A program made the position numbers and the translations under genes. Source: Cellulomonas humilata (GTDB lineage Bacteria; Actinomycetota; Actinomycetes; Actinomycetales; Cellulomonadaceae). From it: a stretch of 64,000 nt of DNA. The notes beneath the pieces are model-generated. The model was not told the DNA's origin and did no database searches. It was given only the letters and a program-made list of their open reading frames with translations. Positions 50,099 through 61,418 of the stretch are shown piece after piece; positions within the stretch are counted from its first letter, which is position 1, and each line of letters begins with the position of its first letter. The DNA lies in NCBI RefSeq assembly GCF_030814415.1, contig NZ_JAUSVB010000005.1:186001-250000 (forward strand), in the 5' to 3' direction.

Positions 50099-51169
50099 GT
50101 GACCCTTCTCTTCTCGCCGCTGACCATGCGCGGCACCACGTTCCCCAACCGTGCGTGGCTGGCGCCGATGTGCCAGTACTCGGCGGTGGACGGCAGCCCG
50201 AACGACTGGCACCTGGTGCACCTGGGTTCCCGGGCGGCCGGCGGCTTCGGCCTGCTGATCGCGGAGGCCACGGCGGTGGTCCCCGAGGGGCGGATCTCGC
50301 CGCAGGACACCGGGCTGTGGCACGACCTGCACATCGCCGAGTGGCGCCGGATCACCGACTTCGTGCACGAGCGCGGCACGCTGATCGGGGTGCAGCTGGC
50401 GCACGCGGGCCGCAAGGCGTCCACGTTCGCCCCGTTCGCGGCCGGGCGGGGCTCCGTGCCGGTGGACCAGGGCGGCTGGACGACGGTCGGCCCGTCGGCC
50501 ACCGCGTTCCCCGGTCTCGAGGCGCCCCACGCGCTGACCCTCGACGAGATCGCGGGCATCCCTCGGGCCTTCGCCGCGGCCGCCCGCCGGGCCGACGACG
50601 CGGGCTTCGACGTCGTCGAGCTGCACGCCGCCCACGGCTACCTGCTGCACCAGTTCCTCTCGCCGCTGTCCAACGACCGCGACGACGAGTACGGCGGCTC
50701 GCTGGAGAACCGCGCGCGGCTGCTCGTCGAGACGGCCGATGCGGTCCGCGCCGCCTGGCCCGACCACAAGCCGCTGTTCGTCCGGCTCTCCGCGACCGAC
50801 TGGGTCGAGGGTGGGCTCACGGTGGACGAGGTCGCGCAGGTGGCCAAGGAGCTGGGTGGCCACGGCGTGGACCTGGTCGACGTCTCCACCGGCGGCAACG
50901 CGCCCGCGGACATCCCCGTCGGCCCCGGTTACCAGGTGCCGGCCGCGCGCGAGGTGCGCGCGACGTCGGCGCTGCCGGTCGCGGCCGTCGGTCTCCTCAC
51001 GGACCCGGCGCAGGCGGAGGCGGTGCTGGCGGACGGATCGGCGGACGCGATCCTGCTGGGCCGCGAAGGGCTGCGTGACCCGTTCTGGCCGCTGCGTGCC
51101 GCGCACGAGCTGGGTGTCGCCGACTCCGCGGCCTGGCAGCCGCAGTACCTCCGGGCGACCTGGGCCTAG
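50099..51169 (+). CDS. Old Yellow Enzyme-type NADH:flavin oxidoreductase (YqjM-like)
   Basis: A 356-residue FMN-dependent ene-reductase. The start [16 protein letters not shown] has the Cys typical of the thermophilic/YqjM-like class; [30 protein letters not shown] with the substrate-binding His pair, and [14 protein letters not shown] follow. The phosphate loop [16 protein letters not shown] and terminal WQPQYLRA are also seen. It reduces activated C=C bonds. The start is GTG 50099 ([11 protein letters not shown]). There is no clear ribosome binding site, so it may be leaderless. Its TAG overlaps the hutI stop by four bases. Confidence 0.92.
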   Translation: MTLLFSPLTMRGTTFPNRAWLAPMCQYSAVDGSPNDWHLVHLGSRAAGGFGLLIAEATAVVPEGRISPQDTGLWHDLHIAEWRRITDFVHERGTLIGVQLAHAGRKASTFAPFAAGRGSVPVDQGGWTTVGPSATAFPGLEAPHALTLDEIAGIPRAFAAAARRADDAGFDVVELHAAHGYLLHQFLSPLSNDRDDEYGGSLENRARLLVETADAVRAAWPDHKPLFVRLSATDWVEGGLTVDEVAQVAKELGGHGVDLVDVSTGGNAPADIPVGPGYQVPAAREVRATSALPVAAVGLLTDPAQAEAVLADGSADAILLGREGLRDPFWPLRAAHELGVADSAAWQPQYLRATWA

Positions 51170-52308
51170 AGGCTCAGCCCGCGCGCGATCGGGACGCCCG
51201 GGCGGTACGCCAGGTGGCGGTAGCTGGGCGCGTCGAGCACGGCGAGGTCCGCGCGGGCACCGAGGTGCAGGTGGCCGACGTCGTCGCGCCGCAGCGCGTG
51301 GGCGCCGCCGAGCGTGGCCGCCCGGAGCGCCTCGGCGACGGTCATCCGCATCTCGCGGACGGCGAGCGCGATCATCAGCGGCATCGACGTGGAGAAGCAG
51401 GTGCCGGGGTTGCAGTCGCTGGCCAGCGCCACCTCGACCCCGGCGTCGAGCAGACGGCGCGCGTCGGGGTACGGGGACCGCGTGGAGAACTCGACGCCGG
51501 GCAGCAAGGTGGCGACCGTGTCGGAGCCGGCCAACGCGTCGACGTCGGAGCCGCTCAGGTAGGTGCAGTGGTCGACGCTCGCGGCACCCAGCTCGACGGC
51601 CAGCCGCACGCCGGGACCGGGCGTGAGCTGGTTGGAGTGCACGCGCAGCCCCAGGCCCGCCTCACGGGCAGCGACCAGCACCGACCGGGCCTCGTCGCCG
51701 TCGAACGCCAGCGGGCTGCCGGGCTCGCAGAAGACGTCGGCCCAGCGCGCGTGCGGCAGGCAGGCCGCGAGCATGGGGCCGGTGACCAGGGCGAGGTAGT
51801 CCGCGCGGTCGATGCCGGGTGGGACGACGTGCGCGCCGAGGAACGTGGTCTCCGTCGTGACCTCGCGGGCCAGCCGGAGCAGGCGTTCCTCGCCTGCGAC
51901 GTCGAGGGCGTAGCCGCTCTTCACCTCGATCGTGGTGGTGCCCTGGGCTCGCGCCTCCGCCACGAGTGCCACGAGACGTCGGCGCAGGTCGTCGTCGGAC
52001 GCCGCGCGCGTGGCTGCGACCGTCGTTGCGATGCCCCCGCCTGTGTAGGTCTGGCCCGCCATCCGGGCCTCGAACTCGGCCGCGCGGTCGCCCGCGAAGA
52101 CCAGGTGCGTGTGGGAGTCGACGAAGCCCGGGACCACCGCGGCGCCGCCGAGGTCCGTGCGGGTGTCGGCGGCGGGCTGCCCCGACGCCGGTCCGACCCA
52201 GACGACGACACCGTCCTGCGCGACAAGTGCCGCGTCCAGGAGCGGCCCGTCGAACCGCGGGTCGTGGGTGACCAGCTCGCCGATGCCGGTGACCAGGTGG
52301 GACGTCAT
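51166..52308 (-). CDS. hutI: Imidazolonepropionase
   Basis: A 380-residue amidohydrolase that opens imidazolone-5-propionate to N-formimino-L-glutamate in histidine breakdown. Metal-site motifs are [62 protein letters not shown] and [11 protein letters not shown]; all are characteristic of HutI. Start ATG 52308 has GGAGGAGG upstream and overlaps the hutF stop (ATGA). Last gene of the five-gene hut operon; no terminator is seen because its stop overlaps the convergent OYE gene. Confidence 0.95.
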   Translation of the reverse strand: MTSHLVTGIGELVTHDPRFDGPLLDAALVAQDGVVVWVGPASGQPAADTRTDLGGAAVVPGFVDSHTHLVFAGDRAAEFEARMAGQTYTGGGIATTVAATRAASDDDLRRRLVALVAEARAQGTTTIEVKSGYALDVAGEERLLRLAREVTTETTFLGAHVVPPGIDRADYLALVTGPMLAACLPHARWADVFCEPGSPLAFDGDEARSVLVAAREAGLGLRVHSNQLTPGPGVRLAVELGAASVDHCTYLSGSDVDALAGSDTVATLLPGVEFSTRSPYPDARRLLDAGVEVALASDCNPGTCFSTSMPLMIALAVREMRMTVAEALRAATLGGAHALRRDDVGHLHLGARADLAVLDAPSYRHLAYRPGVPIARGLSL

Positions 52309-53618
52309 CGAGCCTCCTCCCATGCCGCGCGGACCGCCGAGCCGAGCATCGCCCCGACGTCGCCCAGCACGTGCCGGCCGCCCTCGACCCGCACGACGCC
52401 GCCGATCACGACGGTGTCGACGTCGGCGCTGCCCGCGACCAGCACGAGCTGTGCGGGGTCCGCGCCGGCGGTCCGCGGGGTGTCGGTGCGGACGGCGACG
52501 AGGTCGGCCGGGGCGCCTTCTACCAGACGGCCACCCGTCGGGTCGCCCAGGCTGGCGTGGCCGCCGGAGGTGAGCAGCTCCATCAGCTCGGCGGGGGCGA
52601 AGCTGCCGCGCTCCTCGCTCGCCAGCCGCTCGTGCAGCTCGACCGAGCGGGCCTCGGCGAGCAGGTCGGTGCGGACGTGCTGGTCGCTGCCGACGCTGAG
52701 CCGGGCACCCGCCGCGTGCAGGAGGCCGCCGGGCGCGATCCCGTCGCCCAGGTCCTGCTCGGTCGAGGGGCACAGGCACACGCCCGTGCGCGTCGAGCCC
52801 AGGATCGCGACGTCCTCCGGGGTCAGGTGGACCGCGTGGATCGCCGTGGTGTCGGGGCCGAGCGCGCCCGCGTCCTCCAGGAGCCGGGTCGGGGTGACGC
52901 CGAACGTGGCCAGCGACTGCTCGTTCTCCAGGCGCTGCTCGGACAGGTGCACGTGCAGGGGCCGGCCAGTGGCGTGCGCGGTGATGACCGGGATGGCGTC
53001 CAGCGGGACCGCGCGGACCGAGTGGATCGCGGCGCCGACCGTCAGGGTGTCGTCGGGGCGGATCGCGGCCACCCGGTGGGCCCAGGCGTCGGCGTCATGG
53101 TCGCCGAACCGGCGCTGCGCACCCTCGAGCGGGGCGTCGATGCCACCCGTCAGGTACGCGGTGTCCAGCAGGGTGATCCGTAGGCCGGCGTCCCGGGCGG
53201 CCGTGCGCAGGGCCTCGGCCATGACGTTCGGGTCGTCGTACGGGGTGCCGTCCGGCCCGTGGTGCAGGTAGTGGAACTCGCCGACCGCCGTGACGCCCGC
53301 GAGCACCATCTCGGCGTAGGTGGCGCGCGCCAGATCGAGGTACGTGTCCGGGGTCAGGGTCGCCGCCAGCGCGTACATGCGCTCGCGCCAGGCCCAGAAC
53401 GTGCCGCCGCCGTCGTGGGTGCGGCCGCGCAGCGCCCGGTGGAAGGCGTGGGAGTGCGTGTTGGCGAAGCCGGGCAGGACGACGCCGGGGAGGCGGTGGT
53501 CGTCCGGCTCTGGGGGACCGACGGTCACGGCGGAGATCCGCCCGTCGGACACGGTCATCCGGACGTTCTCGGCCAGGCCGTCCGGCAGCCAGGCGTGCGC
53601 CGCCCAGTACGTCGTCAC
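52305..53618 (-). CDS. hutF: Formimidoylglutamate deiminase
   Basis: A 437-residue amidohydrolase that deiminates N-formimino-L-glutamate to N-formyl-L-glutamate and ammonia. Motifs: [21 protein letters not shown] (metal histidines), [71 protein letters not shown] and [17 protein letters not shown]. These are diagnostic of HutF rather than generic deaminases. Start GTG 53618 overlaps the M20 gene stop (GTGA), and its stop overlaps hutI. Confidence 0.93.
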   Translation of the reverse strand: MTTYWAAHAWLPDGLAENVRMTVSDGRISAVTVGPPEPDDHRLPGVVLPGFANTHSHAFHRALRGRTHDGGGTFWAWRERMYALAATLTPDTYLDLARATYAEMVLAGVTAVGEFHYLHHGPDGTPYDDPNVMAEALRTAARDAGLRITLLDTAYLTGGIDAPLEGAQRRFGDHDADAWAHRVAAIRPDDTLTVGAAIHSVRAVPLDAIPVITAHATGRPLHVHLSEQRLENEQSLATFGVTPTRLLEDAGALGPDTTAIHAVHLTPEDVAILGSTRTGVCLCPSTEQDLGDGIAPGGLLHAAGARLSVGSDQHVRTDLLAEARSVELHERLASEERGSFAPAELMELLTSGGHASLGDPTGGRLVEGAPADLVAVRTDTPRTAGADPAQLVLVAGSADVDTVVIGGVVRVEGGRHVLGDVGAMLGSAVRAAWEEAR

Positions 53619-54774
53619 GTCAGCAACCGTTCCAGCACCGTGGCCAGCGCGTCGATGCCCGCCAGGCAGTCCGCCTCGTCGGCGTCCTCTGCGGCGGCGT
53701 GCGAGATGCCCGACGGGTTGCGCACGAAGAGCATCGCGGTCGGGATGCCCGCGGCGGCGAGGATCCCGGCGTCGTGGCCGGCACCGGTGCTCATCGTCGG
53801 CGGCCCGCCGAGCGCGTCGACCACCGTGTCGGCCAGGTCGGCGTCGAGGACGGTGACCGGGGTCCACGACTCCTCGGCGGGCGCGTACTCCTGCAGCGCC
53901 CTGAGGACCGCGCGGACGGCCGACTCGTCCTCGGCGCGGACGTCCAGCCAGGCCGTGACCTGCGACGGGATCGCGTTCACACCGTTCGGGTCGACGCGCA
54001 GCTTGCCGACGGTGGCGAGCGCGCCCGCGTCATGGGCGGCCCGGCGCACGTGCGCGATGAACGCCGCGAGGTCGAGCATCGGGTCGTGGCGGTCGGCCAG
54101 CGGCGTGGTGCCGGCGTGGTTGGCCTGGCCCCGCAGCTCGACGCGCCAGCGGCCGTGCGGCCAGATCATCCGGCCCACGCCCACCGGGTCGCCCGTGTGC
54201 ACCAGCCCGCGGCCCTGCTCGACGTGCAGCTCGACGAACGACGCGATGCGGCGGAGGGTCTCGTCGTCCCTGCCCAGCGACCTCGGGTCGCGACCTGCGC
54301 TGGTCAGGGCGTCGGCCATCGTGGTCCCGTCGGCGTCGCGGAGGCCGCGGGCCTTGTCGGCGTCGAGCGCCCCGGTGATGAGGCGGGAGCCCGCGCAGGC
54401 GATGCCGAAGCGGGCTCCCTCCTCGTCGACGAAGCTCGCGATGCCGAGCGGCCGTCTCGGAGCGACGCCCTTCGCCCGGAGCGCGTCCAGCGCCGCGAAG
54501 CCGCTGACCACGCCGAGCGGCCCGTCGAACGCGCCGCCGCCCGGCACCGAGTCGAGGTGACTGCCGGTGACGATCCCTGGTTGCGTGTCGGGGTCGCCCC
54601 ACCAGGCCCACTGGTTGCCCGCGCGGTCGGTCGTCAGCGCGAGCCCGCGGGCCGCCGCCTCGCCGGCGAACCACTCGCGCAGCACGTGGTCCTCCGCGGT
54701 CCACGCGAACCGGCGGTAGCCGCCGTCGGACGCCCGGCCGACAGGGGCGAGGTCCGACCACATCCGGGCGAAGG

Positions 54775-54778
<4 letters not shown>
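53615..54778 (-). CDS. M20-family amidohydrolase (allantoate/N-carbamoyl amidase type) in the hut operon
   Basis: A 387-residue dinuclear-metal amidase. Motifs: [28 protein letters not shown] (His and Asp ligands), [19 protein letters not shown] (catalytic EE), [12 protein letters not shown], the lid-domain [17 protein letters not shown] and [22 protein letters not shown]. It resembles allantoate amidohydrolase and N-carbamoyl-amino-acid hydrolase. No hutG gene is present, so this enzyme is well placed to release formate from N-formylglutamate; that is inference. Start GTG 54778 overlaps the hutU stop. Confidence 0.9.
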
Positions 54779-56435
<1,657 letters not shown>

Positions 56436-56439
<4 letters not shown>

Positions 56440-57956
56440 GCGCGTGCTCCTGTCAGGACGGCGGCGATCTGCCCGTCGCGGACGGCGTCGGCCGCCGTCT
56501 CGAGATCGGGGGAGAGGTACGTGTCCGGGCCGGGACCGGGGATCCCCGCCGCGCGCAGCAGGTCTCGGACGGCCCCGGTGACCGGCGACGGTTCCAGGGG
56601 GGCACGCAGGTCCATCGCTCGGGCAGCCGTCAGGATCTCGATGCCGAGCACCCGGGTCAGGCCGTCGATGGCGCGACGGAGCTTGCGGGCCGCGTGCCAG
56701 CCCATCGACACGTGGTCCTCCTGCATGGCCGACGACGGGATCGAGTCGACGCTCGCCGGGACCGCCAGCCGCTTGAGCTCCGAGACCAGCCCGGCGGCCG
56801 TGTACTGCGCGATCATCAGGCCGGAGTCGACTCCGGGGTCGTGCGCCAGGAACGGGGGCAGGCCGTTGCTGCGCGCGACGTCGAGGAACCGGTCGGTGCG
56901 GCGCTCGGACATGCTCGCGACGTCCGCGACGGCGATCGCCAGGAAGTCGAGCACGTAGCCGACGGGGGCGCCGTGGAAGTTCCCGTTGGACTCGACGCGA
57001 CCGTCGTCGGTGATCACCGGGTTGTCGATCGCGGCGGCCAGCTCGCGCTCCGCGACGGCCGTCGCGTGCGCCACGGTGTCGCGCGCGGCTCCGTGCACCT
57101 GCGGGGCGCAGCGCAGCGAGTAGGCGTCCTGCACGCGGGTGCACTCCGGCGTCTGGTGGCTGGCCATGATCCCCGAGCCGTGCAGGACCGCGCGGATGTT
57201 CGCGGCGGACTCTGCCTGGCCGGGGTGCGGGCGCAGGCCCTGAAGGTCTCGTGCGAAGACCGCGTCGGTGCCGAGCAGCGACTCGACGCTCATCGCGGCG
57301 GCGACATCGGCCGTGTCGAGGAGGTTCGCCAGGTCGTGCAGGGCCAGCGCGAGCATGCCGAGCATGCCGTCGGTCCCGTTGATGAGGGCGAGGCCCTCCT
57401 TCTCGGTCAGCGTGTACGGGGGGAGGTCGTGGACCAGAGCCCCGCTGGCGTCGCGGACCTCGCCCTCGCCCATGAGCGCCAGCGCGCAGTGGGCCAGCGG
57501 CGCCAGGTCGCCCGAGCAGCCCAGCGAGCCGTACTCGCGGACCACCGGCGTCAGGCCGGCGTCGAGCAGCGCGGCGTACGCGCTCGCGGTCTCCGATCGG
57601 ACGCCCGTGTGGCCCGTGGCCAGCGTCGAGAGGCGCAGGAGCATGAGGGCGCGGACCACCTCGCGCTCGACCTCCGGGCCCGTGCTGGCGGCGTGCGATC
57701 GGACCAGGCTGCGCTGCAGGTCGCGACGCTTCTCCGCCGGGATCGACAGGGTGGCCAGCGCGCCGAAGCCGGTCGAGATGCCGTAGTGCGGCGCGGTATC
57801 GGCGGCGAGCTCGTCGACGACCGCACGGCCTCTCGAGATCGCGGCGAGGGCCTCGTCGGACAGCCGGACGCCCGCCCCGTGACGGGCCACGGCCACGACG
57901 TCCGCGATCGAGACAGGACCGGTGCCCACGACGACGGTGGCGGTGGTGGTGCTCAT
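56436..57956 (-). CDS. hutH: Histidine ammonia-lyase with Cys-Ser-Gly active-site triad
   Basis: A 506-residue lyase that converts histidine to urocanate and ammonia. [47 protein letters not shown] and [15 protein letters not shown] are diagnostic. The tripeptide that cyclises into the MIO electrophile reads Cys147-Ser148-Gly149 ([14 protein letters not shown]) instead of the common Ala-Ser-Gly; the codon at 57516-57518 is TGC. Serine and glycine, which matter most, are kept. First gene of the hut operon, 72 bases from the divergent IclR gene. Confidence 0.95.
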
Positions 57957-58008
57957 GGTTCATGACACCGCCTCACGCGCGCCGCTCCTAGGGTGTCCGC
58001 GGCGATTC

Positions 58009-58026
58009 TGTCTGGTATCCCAGACA
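58009..58026. promoter_or_regulatory. Perfect operator palindrome between hutH and the IclR gene
   Basis: TGTCTGG-TATC-CCAGACA, a perfect 7-4-7 inverted repeat in the divergent interval, 2 bases before the IclR ATG and 52 bases before hutH. It is the probable binding site of the neighbouring IclR protein, able to control both directions. Confidence 0.75.
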
Positions 58027-58028
58027 CC

Positions 58029-58763
58029 ATGAGCACCGTCCCCGCCGCCGACGCGACCCTCCGGCTGCTGCACCACCTCTCGCGGACCGGCCCGCTGCCT
58101 GCCGGTGCGCTCGCGCTCGCGCTGGACCTGCCGCGGTCGACCACGTATCACCTGCTCACCGTCCTGACCGAGCACGGCTTCGTCGTCCACCTGCCCGAGG
58201 AGCACCGCTACGGCCTCGGCCTCAGCGCCTTCGAGCTGGGCTCCGCCTACTCCCGGCAGGCACCGCTGGCTCGCGCTGCGCGACCGGTGCTGGCCCGGCT
58301 CGTCGACCACGTCGGCGAGAGCGCGCACCTGGCCGTCCTGCACGGGCGCGACGTCGTCTACGTCGTCGAGGAGCGCGCCGCCGGCCGGCCGTCGCTGGTG
58401 ACCGACGTCGGGGTCCGGCTGCCCGCGCACCTCACGGCGAGCGGGCGCGCGATCCTCGCCGGGCTGCCGGCGGCGCAGGTGCGAGCACTGTTCCCCGGTC
58501 GGGAGGCGTTCGTCGACCGCACCGGAGTCGGCCCGCGGCGGCTGTCCGAGCTGCGCGCGATCCTCACCGAGGTCCGCCGCGTCGGGTGGGCGTCCGAGCG
58601 CGGGGACGTCACCGCGGGGTTCGCGTCCGTCGCGTCGGTCGTGCGCGACCGCACGGGCCACCCCATCGCCGGGCTCGCGGTCACGTTCGCCGACGGGCCG
58701 GCACCCGACGGGCTGGTCCGTGCGACGCAGCGCGCCGCTCTCGAGCTGTCCCGGCGGGTCTAG
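58029..58763 (+). CDS. IclR-family regulator of the hut operon
   Basis: A 244-residue regulator. The N-terminal winged helix (DATLRLLHHLSRTGPLPAGALALALDLPRSTTYHLLTVLTEHGFVVHLPEEHRYGLG, read in pieces) is followed by the IclR effector domain (LARAARPVLARLVDHVGESAHLAVLHGRDVVYVVE, LPAHLTASGRAILAGLP, VTAGFASVASVVRDRTGHPIAGLAVTFA). The effector is probably urocanate or histidine, by position. The start is ATG 58029. The operator ends 2 bases upstream, leaving no ribosome binding site, so a leaderless message or an upstream GTG (57993) are alternatives. Its TAG overlaps the malic-enzyme stop. Confidence 0.9.
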   Translation: MSTVPAADATLRLLHHLSRTGPLPAGALALALDLPRSTTYHLLTVLTEHGFVVHLPEEHRYGLGLSAFELGSAYSRQAPLARAARPVLARLVDHVGESAHLAVLHGRDVVYVVEERAAGRPSLVTDVGVRLPAHLTASGRAILAGLPAAQVRALFPGREAFVDRTGVGPRRLSELRAILTEVRRVGWASERGDVTAGFASVASVVRDRTGHPIAGLAVTFADGPAPDGLVRATQRAALELSRRV

Positions 58764-60154
58764 ACCTCGATCGGGGTCTGCGCGGCCTTGGTCACCGCGG
58801 CGGCGACGACCGTCGTGACCTCCGGGTTGAACACGCTGGGCACGATGTACGTCGGGTTGAGCTCGTCGTCCGTGACCACCGACGCCAGCGCGTACGCCGC
58901 CGCCAGCAGCATCGCGCTCGTGATCCGGTGCGACTGCGCGTCGAGCAGCCCGCGGAACACGCCCGGGAACGCGAGCACGTTGTTGATCTGGTTGGCGAAG
59001 TCCGAGCGGCCCGTGCCGACGACCGCCGCGTACTGCGCCGCGTCGTCGGGGTCGACCTCGGGGCGGGGGTTGGCCAGCGCGAACACGATCGCGTCCTTCG
59101 CCATCGTCGAGACGTCCTGGCCCGTGATCACGTCGGGGGCGGAGACGCCGATGAACACGTCCGCGTCCCGGAGCGCGTCCGGGATGCTGCCGGAGATGCC
59201 GCGCGGGTTCGTCATCGACGCCGTCCAGAACAGTGACTCGTCCAGGCCCGGCCGGTCCGCGCGCACGACGCCCTCGATGTCCGCGACGACGACGTCCTTC
59301 GCGCCCGCCGCGAGCAGCAGCTTGAGCACCGCGGTACCTGCCGCGCCCGCGCCCGACAGCACGATGCGGACCGTCGCCAGGTCCTTGCCGACGACCTTCA
59401 GCGCGTTGGTCAGCGCCGCCACCACCACGATCGCGGTGCCGTGCTGGTCGTCGTGGAAGACCGGGATGTCCAGCCGCTCGCGCAGCCGCCGCTCGATCTC
59501 GAAGCAGCGCGGCGCGGAGATGTCCTCGAGGTTGATCCCCGCGAACACCGGGGCGATCGCGCAGATCGTCTCCACGATCTGGTCCACGTCCGTGGTGTCC
59601 AGCGCGATGGGGAACGCGTCGATCCCCGCGAACCGCTTGAACAGCACCGCCTTGCCCTCCATGACCGGCAGGCTGGCCAGCGGACCGATGTTGCCGAGCC
59701 CCAGCACCGCGGTCCCGTCCGTGACCACCGCGATCGTGTTGCGCTTGATGGTCAGCCGGCGGGCGTCCTCCGGGTGGGCGGCGATGGCCTCGCAGACGCG
59801 CGCGACGCCCGGCGTGTACGCCATCGACAGGTCGTCGCGGTTGCGCAGCGGCACCTTCGACTCGATCGAGAGCTTGCCGCCGATGTGCATGAGGAACGTG
59901 CGGTCGCTGACCCGCTCGACGACCACGCCGTGCAGACCCTTGAGCGCCTCGACGATGTCCGCGGCGTGCTGCTCGCCCCGCGTCGCGCACGTGACGTCGA
60001 CCGTCATCTGCTCGTGGCCCGACGCCGTGACGTCCAGGGCCGTGACGATGCCGCCGGCCTTCTCGATCGCCGTGGTGAGCTCGCTGACGGCGGTCGGCCG
60101 GGCCTGCACCTCCAGGCGCGCCGTGATGGACGAGGAGACGCTGGGGGAGACCAT
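58760..60154 (-). CDS. NAD-type malic enzyme with N-terminal ACT domain
   Basis: A 464-residue enzyme that decarboxylates malate to pyruvate. Residues ~8-85 form an ACT regulatory domain ([33 protein letters not shown]). The catalytic part shows [17 protein letters not shown] with the catalytic Tyr, [32 protein letters not shown] with the Lys, [22 protein letters not shown], the nucleotide fold [16 protein letters not shown] and [18 protein letters not shown] domains usually bind amino acids, suggesting allosteric control. The start is ATG 60154, only 34 bases from the divergent Fic-like gene. Confidence 0.93.
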   Translation of the reverse strand: MVSPSVSSSITARLEVQARPTAVSELTTAIEKAGGIVTALDVTASGHEQMTVDVTCATRGEQHAADIVEALKGLHGVVVERVSDRTFLMHIGGKLSIESKVPLRNRDDLSMAYTPGVARVCEAIAAHPEDARRLTIKRNTIAVVTDGTAVLGLGNIGPLASLPVMEGKAVLFKRFAGIDAFPIALDTTDVDQIVETICAIAPVFAGINLEDISAPRCFEIERRLRERLDIPVFHDDQHGTAIVVVAALTNALKVVGKDLATVRIVLSGAGAAGTAVLKLLLAAGAKDVVVADIEGVVRADRPGLDESLFWTASMTNPRGISGSIPDALRDADVFIGVSAPDVITGQDVSTMAKDAIVFALANPRPEVDPDDAAQYAAVVGTGRSDFANQINNVLAFPGVFRGLLDAQSHRITSAMLLAAAYALASVVTDDELNPTYIVPSVFNPEVTTVVAAAVTKAAQTPIEV

Positions 60155-60188
60155 CCGGACATTGTGCCGCGCTCACTAGGGTGACGGC

Positions 60189-61016
60189 GTGACCGACGCC
60201 CTGGCCCCGCTCCTCGACCTGCCGGGGGTGGCCGATGCCGTCGACCGCGCCCGGGTCGCGTGCGAGGAGCTCCGCTGGCACGAGGCGTACCGGCGGCGGT
60301 GGCGCGAGGTCCGTGCCGAGGCGGGCCTGCGGGCGACCCGCGCGTCCTGCGAGATCGAGGGGGTGCGCGTCCCGCTGTCGTTGGTGCGGTCGCTCGCGAC
60401 CGGCGGCGGGAACGAGCCCGTCGTCGTCGGTGCGCTCCGCGCGACCGCCCTGGTGGAGCGCTGGATGCCCGCTCTCGGCGACCGCGGGTCCGTGGCGCTG
60501 CCCCCGCTGGGCCAGCTGCTCGCTCAGGTGCACGTCGCCGCGACCGGTGGCTGGCTGCCCGACGCCGCCGTCGGCCGGCTGCGGTCGACCGAGCAGCCCG
60601 GCGACCTGCGCGGTCTCGGTCCGGCACCCGTCGCCGACGAGCTGGCCGCCCGCGTCGAGCTGCTCGGCCGGACCGTGCGGGAGTCCGCGGCGCCCGCCCT
60701 CGTCGTCGCCGCCGTCGTGCACGGTGAGCTGCTCACCCTGCGGCCGTTCACCGCCGCGAACGGGGTGGTCGCCCGCGCGGTGGCGCGGCTGCTGCTGACC
60801 GCGCGCGGCCTCGACCCGACCGGGTCGCTGGTCAGCGAGTCGGCCTGGGCCGCCGCGCTCAACCCGTACCTGGGTGCGGCTGCGGGGTTCGCGACGGGTT
60901 CACCGGAGGGTGTGGCCGCCTGGGTGCGCGCGTACGGCGCGGCGGTGGAGGTCGGGGCGGCGGAGGCGCGCGTCATCGCGGACGGGGTGCTGGCGGGCTC
61001 GTTGGGGTCGTCGTAG
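60189..61016 (+). CDS. Fic-like protein with degenerate active site
   Basis: A 275-residue protein with Fic-fold features. TRASCEIEGVRVPLSLVRSL (about residues 50-69) parallels the SSxIEGNxLT region that precedes the Fic core. VVHGELLTLRPFTAANGVVARAVARLLL parallels the active-site helix. Against the consensus HPFxDGNGRxxR, the motif at 185-196 reads RPFTAANGVVAR: the catalytic His is Arg, the Asp is Ala, the first Gly is Ala and the first Arg is Val. AMPylation by the usual mechanism is therefore unlikely. The start is GTG 60189; GTG 60181 is out of frame. Role unknown. Confidence 0.7.
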   Translation: MTDALAPLLDLPGVADAVDRARVACEELRWHEAYRRRWREVRAEAGLRATRASCEIEGVRVPLSLVRSLATGGGNEPVVVGALRATALVERWMPALGDRGSVALPPLGQLLAQVHVAATGGWLPDAAVGRLRSTEQPGDLRGLGPAPVADELAARVELLGRTVRESAAPALVVAAVVHGELLTLRPFTAANGVVARAVARLLLTARGLDPTGSLVSESAWAAALNPYLGAAAGFATGSPEGVAAWVRAYGAAVEVGAAEARVIADGVLAGSLGSS

Positions 61017-61157
61017 CTCAGCCTGCGCGTGGCGCGTCGCATCGTGTCGTGTCCCGCGTCGTCGCTCGTCGAACAAGCCCTCAGCGACGTCTCGTGGCTT
61101 CCGTGCGTCACCCATGGCTTGGTCGGCGCCGGGCCGGTCCGTTATCCCAGGACGAAC

Positions 61158-61181
61158 GACGGCGCCCCTGGGGGCGCCGTC
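61158..61181. terminator. GC hairpin, possible terminator
   Basis: Inverted repeat of 11 bp (61158-61168 with 61171-61181). It could end transcription of the Fic-like gene, or of a minus-strand RNA from the neighbouring structured segment. Confidence 0.55.
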
Positions 61182-61191
61182 GCCAACAGCC

Positions 61192-61295
61192 GACCGAGAA
61201 GGTGATCAAGCGTGCACCGGTGTCGGTCGCGACGGGTCCAGCCCGGTCGACCTGCCCATAGGTGGGCTCTCCTGCGCGTGGGTGCCTTCTCGGTC
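61192..61295 (-). ncRNA. Candidate structured RNA, unassigned
   Basis: GACCGAGAAGG (61192-61202) pairs perfectly with CCTTCTCGGTC (61285-61295), enclosing about 82 bases with smaller inner stems such as GCCCA/TGGGC near 61254-61267. On the minus strand the element is followed at once by the 61158-61181 hairpin, and a TTTCGC/TACGAC pair with 17-base spacing lies upstream near 61314-61342. That suggests a short minus-strand transcript, but no known RNA family motif was recognised. Confidence 0.3.
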
Positions 61296-61418
61296 ATGCA
61301 GTTGTGACCCCTGTCGTACCCCACATCCCGGACCAGCGAAACCCGGCGCGACGACACCGCAGGCCACGTCGGTGGGCCCGCCGGATGCTGGGACAGATGT
61401 CCGTGATGCGGGACAGGT

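Larger units (their letters stand above)
61017..61418. other. Intergenic region between convergent Fic-like and HAD genes
   Basis: I find no credible protein gene. The stretch holds a tight GC hairpin (61158-61181) and, 10 bases on, a 104-base segment closed by an 11-bp perfect stem (61192-61295), annotated separately as a possible RNA. Confidence 0.6.

Noticed and set aside
61192..61295. SRP (4.5S-like) RNA or a known riboswitch
   Set aside because: The conserved SRP apical loop motif is absent, and no glycine, TPP, SAM or cobalamin consensus could be read; only an unassigned structured segment is claimed.
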